Below are positions 16,218 to 24,548 of a DNA stretch of 64,000 nucleotides, one piece after another. The stretch is from positions 62,001 to 126,000 of the forward strand of contig CAYNEM010000003.1 in the NCBI GenBank assembly GCA_964396265.1, read 5' to 3'. Each line of letters begins with the position of its first letter. Positions within the stretch are counted from its first letter, which is position 1. Origin of the DNA: EA-27 sp964396265. GTDB lineage: Archaea; Thermoplasmatota; Thermoplasmata; RBG-16-68-12; EA-27. A program made the translations under genes and the position numbers. The notes below the pieces were generated by a model, which saw nothing but the letters and a program-made list of their open reading frames with translations, made no database searches and had not been told where the DNA came from.

Positions 16218-17312
16218 TCAGCCTTCGCTCTCAATGCCTCGCTCTTCCTCGGGATGTTGTATCTGAAGGGAATCGTCTTGGCGGTGCGTGGCGGACCGAC
16301 CCGAGTGAAGGGCTTGGACTTCCCGGTGGATTCGCTCGAACTCGGCGACCTGGTCGGACGTGTAGCATCGCTTGCGCATCGTGACGGAAGTGTGCCACCG
16401 ATTGGGATGATCCCATTCTGTGAGGCCTTTCTTGCCTTGGGCCTTCAACTGACGCAGTTCGAGGAGCAGCTCTGCTTCATGCTTCTTGACGACAAGGTAC
16501 GGATAGAGTGCGTTGATAGCGGCTGCGGCGCGCCCGTCGTGGAGGCCCCAGCCAACCAGGTCGCGGTGGTTCGGCCGCGTCGTTCTCCATATGGTCATCT
16601 TGCCGCCAAAGGTCTTCGCGAGTAACTCGATGGCAGGCGATGGTGTCACCTGAGAAGCTCGAATGTTGATCCGATAATGGGGCCATAGCATTTCGGGCAC
16701 CCTCATCTTTACAACCCTGAAGTTCCCGTCGCTATCCATGATGCCGGCGAGGTAGGCGAGAGTTTCTTCGCGTGTCCAATGGTCCCGGGCTTTCTCCTCG
16801 GGTGTCACGGGGACCTCCACTCCGTTCAGAGGGCCTTCCCTCCCTTCATGAGTCGCAATTAGTCTGGCCCTGACACCGTCCATTTCCTCGAGCTGATCCG
16901 TGCTGAAACACCGCCGATGCGCGGTCACGGGGAACCCCCACCGATGTTGAAATGAGTAAGTCACGGAACCCCGTTTCGGAGCCGCTTTAATCGAGTTGAA
17001 CTCGACGAGGAGCAGCGCTTGCTTTCCCTTCACCAACAGATAAGGGAGCAGGCTCTTGAGCGCGGCTTCCGCCATCCGAGTGTGGACTTCGCATCGCGCC
17101 ATGAGTCGATGCCCGGGCCACGCCTGGGGTTTCATCATTCTGCCGCCAAAAGTCTCGGCGAAGAGGCGGACCGCTTCTCCAGGCCAAAGTTGCTGAATCC
17201 CAATTTGAATCGAATACTGTGCGCGTCCGTTTCTCTGCGTTTTCGTGATCTTGAGGTATCCATCGCCGTCGACAAGGCCTCCCAAATAGGCGTGCCGGAT
17301 GGCTTCCCGCAT
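16218..17312 (-). CDS. Free-standing LAGLIDADG homing endonuclease (two-motif)
   Basis: A 364-aa protein with two LAGLIDADG motifs: AYLGGLVDGDGYL at residues 8-20 and AYLAGIMDSDGNF near residue 187. The acidic residue at each motif end is the metal-binding catalytic Asp. Each half also has the matching downstream elements (FGGRMMKPQAW and FGGKMTIWRTT; LLPYLLVKGKQALLL and LYPYLVVKKHEAELL), so it is an internally duplicated monomeric enzyme that should cut a long asymmetric site. It is not inside an rRNA, tRNA or intein. It stands alone between the pit gene and pcn. The target is unknown. Confidence 0.9.
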   Translation of the reverse strand: MREAIRHAYLGGLVDGDGYLKITKTQRNGRAQYSIQIGIQQLWPGEAVRLFAETFGGRMMKPQAWPGHRLMARCEVHTRMAEAALKSLLPYLLVKGKQALLLVEFNSIKAAPKRGSVTYSFQHRWGFPVTAHRRCFSTDQLEEMDGVRARLIATHEGREGPLNGVEVPVTPEEKARDHWTREETLAYLAGIMDSDGNFRVVKMRVPEMLWPHYRINIRASQVTPSPAIELLAKTFGGKMTIWRTTRPNHRDLVGWGLHDGRAAAAINALYPYLVVKKHEAELLLELRQLKAQGKKGLTEWDHPNRWHTSVTMRKRCYTSDQVAEFERIHREVQALHSGRSATHRQDDSLQIQHPEEERGIESEG

Positions 17313-17403
17313 GATTCAGACAGTTAGGGTCCGCGGTATTGAGTGTTCTTGGGGGAGATAACGGAAAGTACCCTTTCGAGATTGCGATGCAGAATGCCCC
17401 GTG

Positions 17404-18153
17404 CTACTCTGACTCAATGCGGGGAGCAAGCAAATATTTTACGCTGCCCTTGCCGCCCGCGATGTCGAATTCCAGTTTCACGGGGTAGTCGTTCCCCATG
17501 TACATCGTCACCGTCTGCGCGGTCGAGATCGCCTTGATCATGTTCGCGAAATAGTCGAGCGGGAAGAGCGACCGGGCTTTCTCCTTGCAGACGAGCTCGT
17601 CGAGCATGTCCTTGGGCAGCTTGAGGTTCACGCTGTCCGTGTCGCCCTCGCTGAGCATCTCGAACCCGTCGGGCGTGGCGATGAGCGCGATGTGGTCGCT
17701 CACGGACTCGCTCGCGCGGATCCCCTGCCTCAGCTCCTCCGTCCGTACGCGGATCTTCGCGGGCAGGTTCAGGTTCGGCACCTTCGGGTCCGACATCCCG
17801 GCGGTGTCGACGAGGCTCATGCGCCGGGTGATGTTGCCCACGTGCACGACGAGGCGGTTCTTGTCCGCCTCCTGCGTCAGCGCGAGGACGTCGCCCGCGC
17901 GCGACAGCTTGAGGACCTCCTTCATCTTGTCCATGTCGAGCCCGAGCTCCACGTCGTCGGCCTTGTAGCTCTCGAACGCCGCGCGGTCGAGCGTGAGGTC
18001 AACCATCGCGACGTGCGCGGGATCGACGGCCTTCACGACGAGCGCTTCCTTGCCAACGTTGAACTTCGCCTCGTCGACGAGCGTGGAGATGACGTCCACG
18101 ACCTCCTTGAGGACGTCGCTTTTGATCTTCGCTTCGAACATCGTCTCCCCCAT
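17404..18153 (-). CDS. pcn: DNA polymerase sliding clamp PCNA
   Basis: A 249-aa PCNA, the ring clamp tethering DNA polymerase, FEN1 and ligase. Standard features: the N-terminal FEAKIKSDVLKEVVDVISTL, AVDPAHVAMVDL, LGLDMDKMKEVLKL, the central linker region, and the C-terminal sheet ending PVKLEFDIAGGKGSVKYLLAPRIE. A TATA box lies about 28 bp upstream of ATG 18153, supporting a leaderless start there. ATG 18141 (MFEAKIK) is preceded by a GGGGGAG Shine-Dalgarno-like run and is equally possible. TFS lies upstream on the same strand, 63 bp away. Confidence 0.97.
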   Translation of the reverse strand: MGETMFEAKIKSDVLKEVVDVISTLVDEAKFNVGKEALVVKAVDPAHVAMVDLTLDRAAFESYKADDVELGLDMDKMKEVLKLSRAGDVLALTQEADKNRLVVHVGNITRRMSLVDTAGMSDPKVPNLNLPAKIRVRTEELRQGIRASESVSDHIALIATPDGFEMLSEGDTDSVNLKLPKDMLDELVCKEKARSLFPLDYFANMIKAISTAQTVTMYMGNDYPVKLEFDIAGGKGSVKYLLAPRIESE

Positions 18154-18175
18154 GGGAGGCTGGTAATCCCGGTCC

Positions 18176-18186
18176 GGTTATAAAGG
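18176..18186 (-). promoter_or_regulatory. TATA box of pcn
   Basis: Minus-strand CCTTTATAACC is centred about 28 bp before the pcn ATG at 18153. It indicates pcn has its own promoter rather than depending only on read-through from the TFS gene. Confidence 0.6.
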
Positions 18187-18216
18187 TGCGCGGCGTGCGT
18201 GCACGGGAAGGTCGGC

Positions 18217-18528
18217 TCAGTACTCACGCCATGTGTGGCGGCACTTCGTGCAGCGGTAGATGCGCGTCGTCGGCTCGTCCGCGGCGCGCGTCTGGCGCAT
18301 GACCCAGAACGCCTCGCCGTTGCCGCACTTGGGGCAGTCCGCGCGCGTCCGGGGCAGGGTCTCGATGACGTCGTCGAGGATCAGCATCTCCGCAGGCCGT
18401 TCGTCGCGCTTGACCACGCGGGCGACCATCGAGTCCTTCGACGTGATCCCCCGCTCGTATCCGCACTTCTGGCACGAGAAACGTCCGTCCGTCGGAAAGA
18501 GGAGAGACCCGCAGTTCGGGCAAAACAT
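18217..18528 (-). CDS. tfs: Transcription factor S (TFIIS-like)
   Basis: A 103-aa archaeal TFS, which rescues stalled RNA polymerase by stimulating cleavage of the nascent RNA. The N-terminal zinc ribbon is FCPNCGSLLF...CQKCG. The C-terminal TFIIS-type ribbon has CPKCGNGEAFWVMRQTR, an acidic DE pair in AADEPTT (the catalytic tip inserted into the polymerase) and RCTKCRHTW. The ORF extends far upstream, but the family starts at MFCPNCG, and upstream residues are Arg/Pro-rich and belong to the opposite-frame context. A weak TATA-like AGTATTAGG lies about 30 bp before. Confidence 0.95.
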   Translation of the reverse strand: MFCPNCGSLLFPTDGRFSCQKCGYERGITSKDSMVARVVKRDERPAEMLILDDVIETLPRTRADCPKCGNGEAFWVMRQTRAADEPTTRIYRCTKCRHTWREY

Positions 18529-18655
18529 GTGCGAGGGCGTCGGAGTTGGATAGCCGCCTAATACTTTTCGTTCCCGTTCGGCCGGGGCGCGTTTGGTCGG
18601 CTTGCTCCGGGCGACTTTCGACGCCGGGCGCGGCGGGGGGCGGCGCGCCTTCGCC

Positions 18656-19567
18656 TTAGCGGCGGTGGGCGGTCTCGTACTGGCGGAGCGCCCTCTCGAC
18701 CCACTTCCGCGTCGCGATCTCCCGCGAGATATCTTTTTCATGGGAATCGGGAGCCTGATGCTCGGGCTTGGGTCCACCCTTGGCGGTCGCGTCCTTCCCC
18801 GGATGGGCGTTCCGGACCCCGAACCCTTCCTCCGCCCCGCCATCCGCCCTCCGCGCATCAACCTTTGGCCGCGCGTGCGGGGTCAGCTGGGCGTTCGCGA
18901 CCGGGATCCGCGACAGTCCGTCGAACGGGACGGGACGGTGGGGGGCCTCCCAGGCGGAAGCGGGGTTCCGAAGCCCGCCGAAGAACGGCTGGCTGATCGA
19001 GATGCCCACGGACGTGCCCCTCCCCGTGCCGGCCTCCCGGCGACTCTGCTCCGCGAGGATGCCGCCGATGTACGCGAACACGATCGTGACGAGGTATCCG
19101 TTCGAACCCATCGCGAGGGTGCCCTGGAGGGCGCTCACGAAGGCGCCGAGGTACTTGAGGACGAAGGTCACGTACGGTGCCGCTGGCGGCACGGTCTCGC
19201 CCAGGAACCCGCCGATCCCGCCGGGGATGGCCGTGAGGGAGGCGAGCCATGGGCCGAGCAGGCCTCGCTCCGCGCTCCAGGCGAGGATCACGATGACGAG
19301 CACGGGCACGATCGCCGCCAGGGCCCCGCGCCACGGGCCGCCCGAACGCCGCCCGCCGATGTACCCGGCGATCATCTGGCCGAACGAGGGCAGCCACCAC
19401 AGGAGCAGCGAGAGGACGAGGATGTACTTCATCGCCCCCCACATCGAGTAAGTCGGATGGTGCTGGAAGCGCCCGAGCTCGGCGTCGGGGACTTCGGACA
19501 CGAGCTTCGCGGGGTGAGGGGTCTCCCCCTTCTTCTCCCGGCGCAGGAGCCGGCGGATCATTCCCAT
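18656..19567 (-). CDS. Membrane protein of unknown function
   Basis: A 303-aa protein with a short basic N-terminus (IRRLLRREKKGE), then hydrophobic helices near residues 45-65, 80-102 and 150-170 (YILVLSLLLWWLPSF, IVPVLVIVILAWSAE, GYLVTIVFAYIGGILAE), and a hydrophilic C-terminal third of about 120 residues ending in a charged helix (RKWVERALRQYE). The middle region AIPGGIGGFLGETVPPAAPYV is Gly/Pro rich. No family was recognised. ATG 19561 is an alternative start. It lies downstream of the tyrS unit on the same strand, and its tail is likely cytoplasmic. Confidence 0.7.
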   Translation of the reverse strand: MGMIRRLLRREKKGETPHPAKLVSEVPDAELGRFQHHPTYSMWGAMKYILVLSLLLWWLPSFGQMIAGYIGGRRSGGPWRGALAAIVPVLVIVILAWSAERGLLGPWLASLTAIPGGIGGFLGETVPPAAPYVTFVLKYLGAFVSALQGTLAMGSNGYLVTIVFAYIGGILAEQSRREAGTGRGTSVGISISQPFFGGLRNPASAWEAPHRPVPFDGLSRIPVANAQLTPHARPKVDARRADGGAEEGFGVRNAHPGKDATAKGGPKPEHQAPDSHEKDISREIATRKWVERALRQYETAHRR

Positions 19568-19655
19568 CCCTTGTCAGACTTCTGTCTGACGTTCCGGCAC
19601 ATGGCGGGGCTCGTTCTTAAAACCTTCCCCGGAGGTCGACGCGGAGACGCATGCC

Positions 19656-20087
19656 TCACCGATATCGCGGCAACGGCTTCGCCTTGTAACGCGCGATCAC
19701 GGAGAGCAGGATTCCCACAAACCCGAAGAACGACGCGCCCGCGAAGGGGAAGTCGCCGCTGCGTTGGAACTGGAGCACCACGAAAAAGACCAGGCTGAGG
19801 ACCGTGAACCCCGTGCCGAGCCAGATGATCGTGCGCGCCGTCCGCACACGATTGTTCCGGAAGCCGTACGCGCCCAGGAGGACTAAGATGCCCCCGATCG
19901 ACCCCATCGCGATGAACACCAAGCCGGCGAAGCGCAGGATCGCAGAGTCGCCGAAGGTCTCCAGCAGGATCTCGAACATCCGGTGCCACTGCGAGGCCCC
20001 CGTGACGCCGGAGACGAGCATCAGGACGCCGGCGATCGCGGCGAGGACCGCCGCCTTCTCGTTGTCCGGGAGGTCCCGCCAGGCCAT
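19656..20087 (-). CDS. Four-helix membrane protein coupled to tyrS
   Basis: A 143-aa protein starting MAWRDLPDNEKAAVLAAIAG with four hydrophobic segments (AAIAGVLMLVSGVTG, FAGLVFIAMGSIGGILVLLGAYGF, TIIWLGTGFTVLSLVFFVVLQF, FFGFVGILLSVIARY). The ATG overlaps the tyrS stop by one base (TGATG), so it is translationally coupled to tyrS. The family is unknown. The association with tyrS is positional and does not imply a role in translation. Confidence 0.75.
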   Translation of the reverse strand: MAWRDLPDNEKAAVLAAIAGVLMLVSGVTGASQWHRMFEILLETFGDSAILRFAGLVFIAMGSIGGILVLLGAYGFRNNRVRTARTIIWLGTGFTVLSLVFFVVLQFQRSGDFPFAGASFFGFVGILLSVIARYKAKPLPRYR

Positions 20088-21127
20088 CAGCCACCCCCGA
20101 AGAGCGCGCGATAGTTCGCGGGGTGCGCGTCGAAGTAGGTGCGCACGGGGTCGAGGGCCCCGTTGAGGCCCCGGGCGACGGCGACCTTCAGGTCCTGCGG
20201 GTGGAGGTCCCCCGACGCGTACGCCCGCGCGAGGTCCTCGTAGGCGGGAAACTCCGCGTCGCCGCCGTGCTTCGCGTCCCGTTCGACCCGGAGGGCGCCG
20301 GACGCGGGGAACAGGATGTGGCGGGCGATCTCCAGGATCGGGTTGCCCTCGACCTCCTTCGGGGGGCAGAACGCCTTGGCGATCTTCCGCTCGACCTCCT
20401 CGTGCGCCTCGGGGATGAGGATCGCCCGGTCCGGGTTCGACTTGCTCATCTTCGACTCGACGGGGTCCATGCGGCCCCCGCCCTGGAGCCCGCCGACGAG
20501 GGGGGTGTGGAGTGCGACGACCTGCTTCCACCGCAGCTTCGGCGCGAGGTCGCGGTACAGCATGTGGGCGTGCCGCTGGTCCATGCCGCCAAGGGCGAGG
20601 TCGAGGTCCAGGCGGTGGATGTCCGTGACCTGCATCGCCGGGTAGAGGAGCTTCGAGGCGTCCAGGTCCGCGTCGTCCTCCTTGCGCCCCATGATCGTGA
20701 GCGCCCGGCGGAACCGGGAGACGCTCGCGGCCTTGCTCACCTGGACGACATCCATCCAGTAGTCCGAGGAGGCGACGAGGTCGGTCGCGGTGCGGTACTG
20801 CACGCGGTCGGGGACGCCGAGGGCGCGGAAGCAGTCCTGGAAGTAGCGCCCGCACGCGCGGATCCGCTCGAGGTCGCCGCCGAGCTTGTCGTTGATGTAC
20901 GCGTGCCAGTCCGCGAGGAGGATCGTGACGTCGAACCCGGCCTCGGCGAGGTCGCGCACCTTGGCGGCGAGGACGAACCCCTGCCCGATCTGCATCATCC
21001 CCGAGGGCTCGAAGCCCACGTAGGCCCTCGGACGTCCCCCCCGGGCGAGGAGCGTGCGAACCTCGTCCTGCGTGACGGTCTCGACGGCGCGTCGGCACAC
21101 GAGGTCGACCTTCGCCTCGAGGCTCAC
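20087..21127 (-). CDS. tyrS: Tyrosyl-tRNA synthetase, archaeal type
   Basis: Class I synthetase of 346 aa attaching Tyr to tRNA-Tyr, in the short archaeal/eukaryal form. The Rossmann fold begins YVGFEPSGMMQIGQG, where the usual HIGH-type signature reads QIGQ, so both His positions differ. Downstream, LLADWHAYINDKLGG, LLYPAMQVTDI and ALGGMDQRHAHML form the active-site region, and the loop ESKMSKSNPD carries the KMSKS signature. The start MSLEAKVDLV is the natural one. It is followed by an overlapping membrane-protein gene and preceded, 31 bp away, by the tRNA methyltransferase gene. Confidence 0.95.
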   Translation of the reverse strand: MSLEAKVDLVCRRAVETVTQDEVRTLLARGGRPRAYVGFEPSGMMQIGQGFVLAAKVRDLAEAGFDVTILLADWHAYINDKLGGDLERIRACGRYFQDCFRALGVPDRVQYRTATDLVASSDYWMDVVQVSKAASVSRFRRALTIMGRKEDDADLDASKLLYPAMQVTDIHRLDLDLALGGMDQRHAHMLYRDLAPKLRWKQVVALHTPLVGGLQGGGRMDPVESKMSKSNPDRAILIPEAHEEVERKIAKAFCPPKEVEGNPILEIARHILFPASGALRVERDAKHGGDAEFPAYEDLARAYASGDLHPQDLKVAVARGLNGALDPVRTYFDAHPANYRALFGGG

Positions 21128-21158
21128 GACGCCGCGAAATCCCGCCGTCGGTAAATAC

Positions 21159-22001
21159 TCATCGGGTCAGGCGCACGTCGAGCACCACGTGCCGGATGCG
21201 CGGGGCGTAGGACTTGATCCGGTGCACCGCCAGGACGGTCGCGCGAAGCCCCGCTTTGGCGGCGGCCTCTGTCACGTGACTCGCGGGCCGATCCGGGTCC
21301 TCCACCGGGACGGCCTCGTGGTAGTGGAGGACGCACGAGTCTTTGGCGGCGCGCATCGCGACGTCCAGGTACGACTCCCCTTGGAGGTATCCCATGATGA
21401 CGCGGTCCGCCACGCGTTCGGGCGCGGTCTGGCGGCAATCCCCGAGGCGCGTCTCCACGGCCCACGCGCGGTTCATGCGGACGTTCTCCTCGAGGTATGC
21501 GTGGGCCGCGGGATTCACCTCGCACGCGATCACGCGACGGGCCCGTCCGTGCACCGCGACCGGAATCGTGAACTGGCCGACCCCCGCGAACAGGTCCACG
21601 ATCGTCTCGTCCGGGCGAACGACACGCCCCATGCGCACTCTCTCCCCGTGGTTTCCCGAGGAGAACATGACGCGCGCGACGTCGAGCTTGAAGCGGATCC
21701 CGTTCTCCACGTGGACGGTCTCGGTCCCGTCGCCCCAAACGACCTCGACGTCCGGTTGCCGCCAAGGGCCGTGCACCCCGTGGTCTGCCACGATAGTCCG
21801 CGCGCGAAGAACGTCCGCGAACGTCTCGGCGATTTGGCGGCGTTCGGATTGCGGGATCCCGTCTATCTTGAGGAGGACGACGTCTCCGAGCCGCTCGTAC
21901 CTCCTCGGGGCGATCGCCGCCAGTTCCGGGGGGAGTCGACGCAGGACCTCCGAGACGGGTCCCTTGGTCGTCGGTCGGCGTTGACTCGTCGTCACGACCA
22001 C
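21159..22001 (-). CDS. Trm5/Taw2-family tRNA methyltransferase or aminocarboxypropyltransferase
   Basis: A 280-aa class I SAM-dependent enzyme of the Trm5/TYW2 family, modifying G37 of tRNA or the wybutosine side chain. The N-terminal D1/D2-like region includes YERLGDVVLLKIDG. The SAM site is IVDLFAGVGQFTIP near residues 135-148, followed by EVNPAAHAYLEENVRMN. The motif replacing the Trm5 NLP element is MGYLQGES, closer to the TYW2/Taw2 type, and the C-terminal KSYAPRIRHVVLDV is shared by both. Taw2 is therefore favoured but not certain. The start is GTG 22001 or GTG 21995. It lies upstream of tyrS on the same strand. Confidence 0.85.
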   Translation of the reverse strand: MVVTTSQRRPTTKGPVSEVLRRLPPELAAIAPRRYERLGDVVLLKIDGIPQSERRQIAETFADVLRARTIVADHGVHGPWRQPDVEVVWGDGTETVHVENGIRFKLDVARVMFSSGNHGERVRMGRVVRPDETIVDLFAGVGQFTIPVAVHGRARRVIACEVNPAAHAYLEENVRMNRAWAVETRLGDCRQTAPERVADRVIMGYLQGESYLDVAMRAAKDSCVLHYHEAVPVEDPDRPASHVTEAAAKAGLRATVLAVHRIKSYAPRIRHVVLDVRLTR

Positions 22002-22096
22002 GGCCTGTCGGGCATGCGCGCGCGACGATAAGCCCGAGGGTGCATCTCGAGCGAGGTCGCTACACTTATGAGGCCCCCGTGGCTACAGTCGGCCGG

Positions 22097-22951
22097 ATGC
22101 ACCGCGCGCTGATCGCGCTCCTCCCCCTCTTGATCCTCGCACCGAGCGTGCAGGCGCACGACCTCGGCGGCTCCTTCTCCGCGGGGAGCCCCGCCTATCT
22201 CTTTCACCTCCTCGACCACTTCACGTGGCCCGACCTCGCGCCCGGGGAGAGCGGGACCATCCAGTTCTTCCTGAACAACACCTACCCATACCGGATGCAG
22301 TCCATCGTCCTCACGCTCGAGATCTTCGAGTTCGCGGACCTCGACCGGACGATCCCCGTGGATGCGAACTGGTCGTTTGCGCGGCCGAACTTCTACGACC
22401 TCTCGACGGGGCTCGAGGGCGGGCGGAGTTACGTGGAGAACGTTGCGGCTCTCGACCCGAGGCAGCAAATCGAGATCTCCGTTGGCGTCGTGACGGACGC
22501 AGACGCGCCCCACGGGACGCTCACGAACCAGGGCTCGTACTTCGTGCGCACGGCGATGGAGTTCGACCTCACGGACACCGTGACGACGAACCGATCGTTC
22601 GCGTACTCGCTGGGCCACTTCACGCCCGCGGAGATCGATCAGGCCCGGCGGTCGTGCCCGGCCGCGCCGATCCCGTCGGTCTACTGCGAGGGGCTCCTCA
22701 ACCTGACCTATCTCGGCTCCGTCAAGGGGTTGAGCCACATCGACGGGCTGACGCCGGAGGGCGGGTTCAGCGTGAAGGACCGCATGCCCCTCTGGCCGTA
22801 CGTCGCGGTCGGCGGCCTCATGGTCGCTGCCCTCGCGTTCGGCGTCCTGTTCTACGCGGAGGAGAACCCCGGGAAGTACCCGCGCCTGGCGGCGTGGTGG
22901 ATGGGCCTGAAGGGGAAGGTCCGAGGCCTGAGGCCAAGAAGGGCGAAGTAA
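22097..22951 (+). CDS. Secreted, C-terminally anchored protein of unknown function
   Basis: A 284-aa protein with a clear signal peptide (MHRALIALLPLLILAPSVQAHD), a beta-rich extracytoplasmic domain of about 220 residues, and one C-terminal transmembrane helix (YVAVGGLMVAALAFGVLFY) followed by a basic tail. Two Cys residues (SCPAAPIPSVYC) could form a disulfide. Several N-X-T/S sites suggest glycosylation. The ATG is placed at 22097 because the signal peptide starts there and a TATA-like ACTTATGAG lies about 30 bp upstream. The family is unknown. Confidence 0.8.
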   Translation: MHRALIALLPLLILAPSVQAHDLGGSFSAGSPAYLFHLLDHFTWPDLAPGESGTIQFFLNNTYPYRMQSIVLTLEIFEFADLDRTIPVDANWSFARPNFYDLSTGLEGGRSYVENVAALDPRQQIEISVGVVTDADAPHGTLTNQGSYFVRTAMEFDLTDTVTTNRSFAYSLGHFTPAEIDQARRSCPAAPIPSVYCEGLLNLTYLGSVKGLSHIDGLTPEGGFSVKDRMPLWPYVAVGGLMVAALAFGVLFYAEENPGKYPRLAAWWMGLKGKVRGLRPRRAK

Positions 22952-23215
22952 AGCCCAGAATGGGGACCGGGCCGCTATGCCGAATCTCGACACTAGCCGG
23001 CCGACCCGCCCCATCGAGCCGTATCCGGTCGAGGTTGCGCGAGCGAGCCTGATAGGGCAGGCCGGGGCGCGGCGCACAGGGCAGTTCCAGGGGGTCTGGG
23101 TATCCGGGAACTCCAAGGCCTCCTTTAAGCGGCTCTCGAACTCCACGGGGTTGCAATGAGGCGCGACTTGACTTATCTCGCGCCCGCAACGACTTCCGAT
23201 TGGGGGTCGGCCTGA
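22952..23215. other. Intergenic region before terC
   Basis: A 264-bp stretch. A plus-strand ORF of 60 codons (22977-23159) and an open minus-strand frame both cross it. Neither has convincing composition, promoter or family resemblance. No tRNA or riboswitch was recognised. Confidence 0.3.
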
Positions 23216-24193
23216 TTGGCGGTAGAGGTCTGGATCTGGGGGGGATTCATCGCCTTCATCGTCGCCATGCTCCTCCTCGACCTCCTCGTCTTCCATCGCC
23301 GCGCTCACGTCGTCAGCGTCCGGGAGGCCCTCGCCTGGACGGCGTTCTGGATCGTCCTCGCCGTCGCATTCGGCGCCGCGGTTTGGCTGTGGCAGGGACA
23401 GGAGAAGGGTCTGGAATACCTCACAGGATACGTCATCGAGAAGTCCCTCAGCGTGGACAATCTCTTCATCTTCCTCCTCATCTTCTCTTACTTTTCAGTA
23501 CCGAAGCGGGACGAGCACAAGGTCCTCTTCTGGGGTATCCTCGGGGCCCTCGTCTTCCGCGTCGTCTTCATCTTCATCGGCGTGGCACTCATCGAGCGGT
23601 TCCATTGGGTCCTGTACATCTTCGGGGGGGTCCTCGTGTTCACCGCGGTGCGGCTGGTCGTCGTCCGGGAGCGGGAGGTCCATCCCGAGCGGAACCCCCT
23701 CCTCCGCCTGTTCCGGAAGTTCGTGCGGATCACCCCCGACTACCGGGAGGACAAGTTCCTCGTCCGGTGGAACGGCGTGTGGTTCGCCACGCCGCTCCTC
23801 GTGGTCCTTCTCGTGGTGGAGACCACGGACATCATCTTCGCCGTCGATTCCATCCCAGCCATCTTCGCCATCACCGTGGACCCCTTCATCATCTTCACGT
23901 CCAACGCGTTCGCCATCCTGGGACTACGGGCGCTCTATTTCGCCCTCGAGAATGCCTTGCAACGCCTCCGCTACCTCCACTACGGGCTCGCTGCGGTGCT
24001 CGCCTTCGTGGGAGCGAAGATTCTCGTGTCGGACTACTACAAAGTGCCCGTGGAGTACGCCTTGGGTGTCGTAGGACTCGTCCTCCTGATCACCACCGTT
24101 GCCTCGTTACAGAAGACACGCCTCGAGGCCCCGATGGCCAGCCCTGTCCCACAACCCCCTCAAGAGGTCGACCCCCCCAGGCGCAATGCATGA
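23216..24193 (+). CDS. TerC-family membrane protein
   Basis: A 325-aa integral membrane protein of the TerC/Alx family, linked to metal (Mn or other cation) efflux and tellurite resistance. Signature segments: EKSLSVDNLFIFLLIF near residue 75-90 and VETTDIIFAVDSIPAIFAIT near residue 200-220, whose membrane-embedded Asp residues are the likely metal site. Seven to nine helices are evident. The hydrophilic C-terminus is Pro-rich. A TTG start at 23216 is the only suitable one. A role in Mn homeostasis or metalation of secreted proteins is known for relatives; the substrate here is not determined. Confidence 0.93.
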   Translation: MAVEVWIWGGFIAFIVAMLLLDLLVFHRRAHVVSVREALAWTAFWIVLAVAFGAAVWLWQGQEKGLEYLTGYVIEKSLSVDNLFIFLLIFSYFSVPKRDEHKVLFWGILGALVFRVVFIFIGVALIERFHWVLYIFGGVLVFTAVRLVVVREREVHPERNPLLRLFRKFVRITPDYREDKFLVRWNGVWFATPLLVVLLVVETTDIIFAVDSIPAIFAITVDPFIIFTSNAFAILGLRALYFALENALQRLRYLHYGLAAVLAFVGAKILVSDYYKVPVEYALGVVGLVLLITTVASLQKTRLEAPMASPVPQPPQEVDPPRRNA

Positions 24194-24320
24194 AGTGAGG
24201 CCAGCCCACTTTCTTTGTCACCCTTCCCCGTCAATGCTGCCGCGGCGTTCGTCACCTGCCTTCGGACGGACTCGAGGGAGGGGAAGAAACCTTTTTATCG
24301 CGGCGGCCGTACGCGGCGCG

Positions 24321-24548
24321 ATGGCCGAGGAACCTCAGTTCCCGCGAAAAATCGCCGCGGGGTTCTACTTCTTCCTCATCCTCCTGGGCATCCTGTTCTA
24401 CGTGAGCTGGGGCATCCTGTACAACACGTGGAACCTCGCGGACCCGGAGAGCATCGGCGTCTACGCGCTCACGGTCATCCTCCTCGGCTTCGGGATCACG
24501 GGATTCCTGTTGTACCGCCAGCCGACCGCCAAGCCGGAGCAGCCGTAG
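24321..24548 (+). CDS. Small two-helix membrane protein
   Basis: A 75-aa protein with an N-terminal charged segment (MAEEPQFPRKIAAG) and two transmembrane helices (FYFFLILLGILFYVSWGILY and VYALTVILLGFGITGFLLY), ending in a short hydrophilic tail. A TATA-like CTTTTTATCG lies about 26 bp before the ATG, so a leaderless transcript is likely. It meets proS tail to tail with no gap. The family is unknown. Confidence 0.75.
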   Translation: MAEEPQFPRKIAAGFYFFLILLGILFYVSWGILYNTWNLADPESIGVYALTVILLGFGITGFLLYRQPTAKPEQP

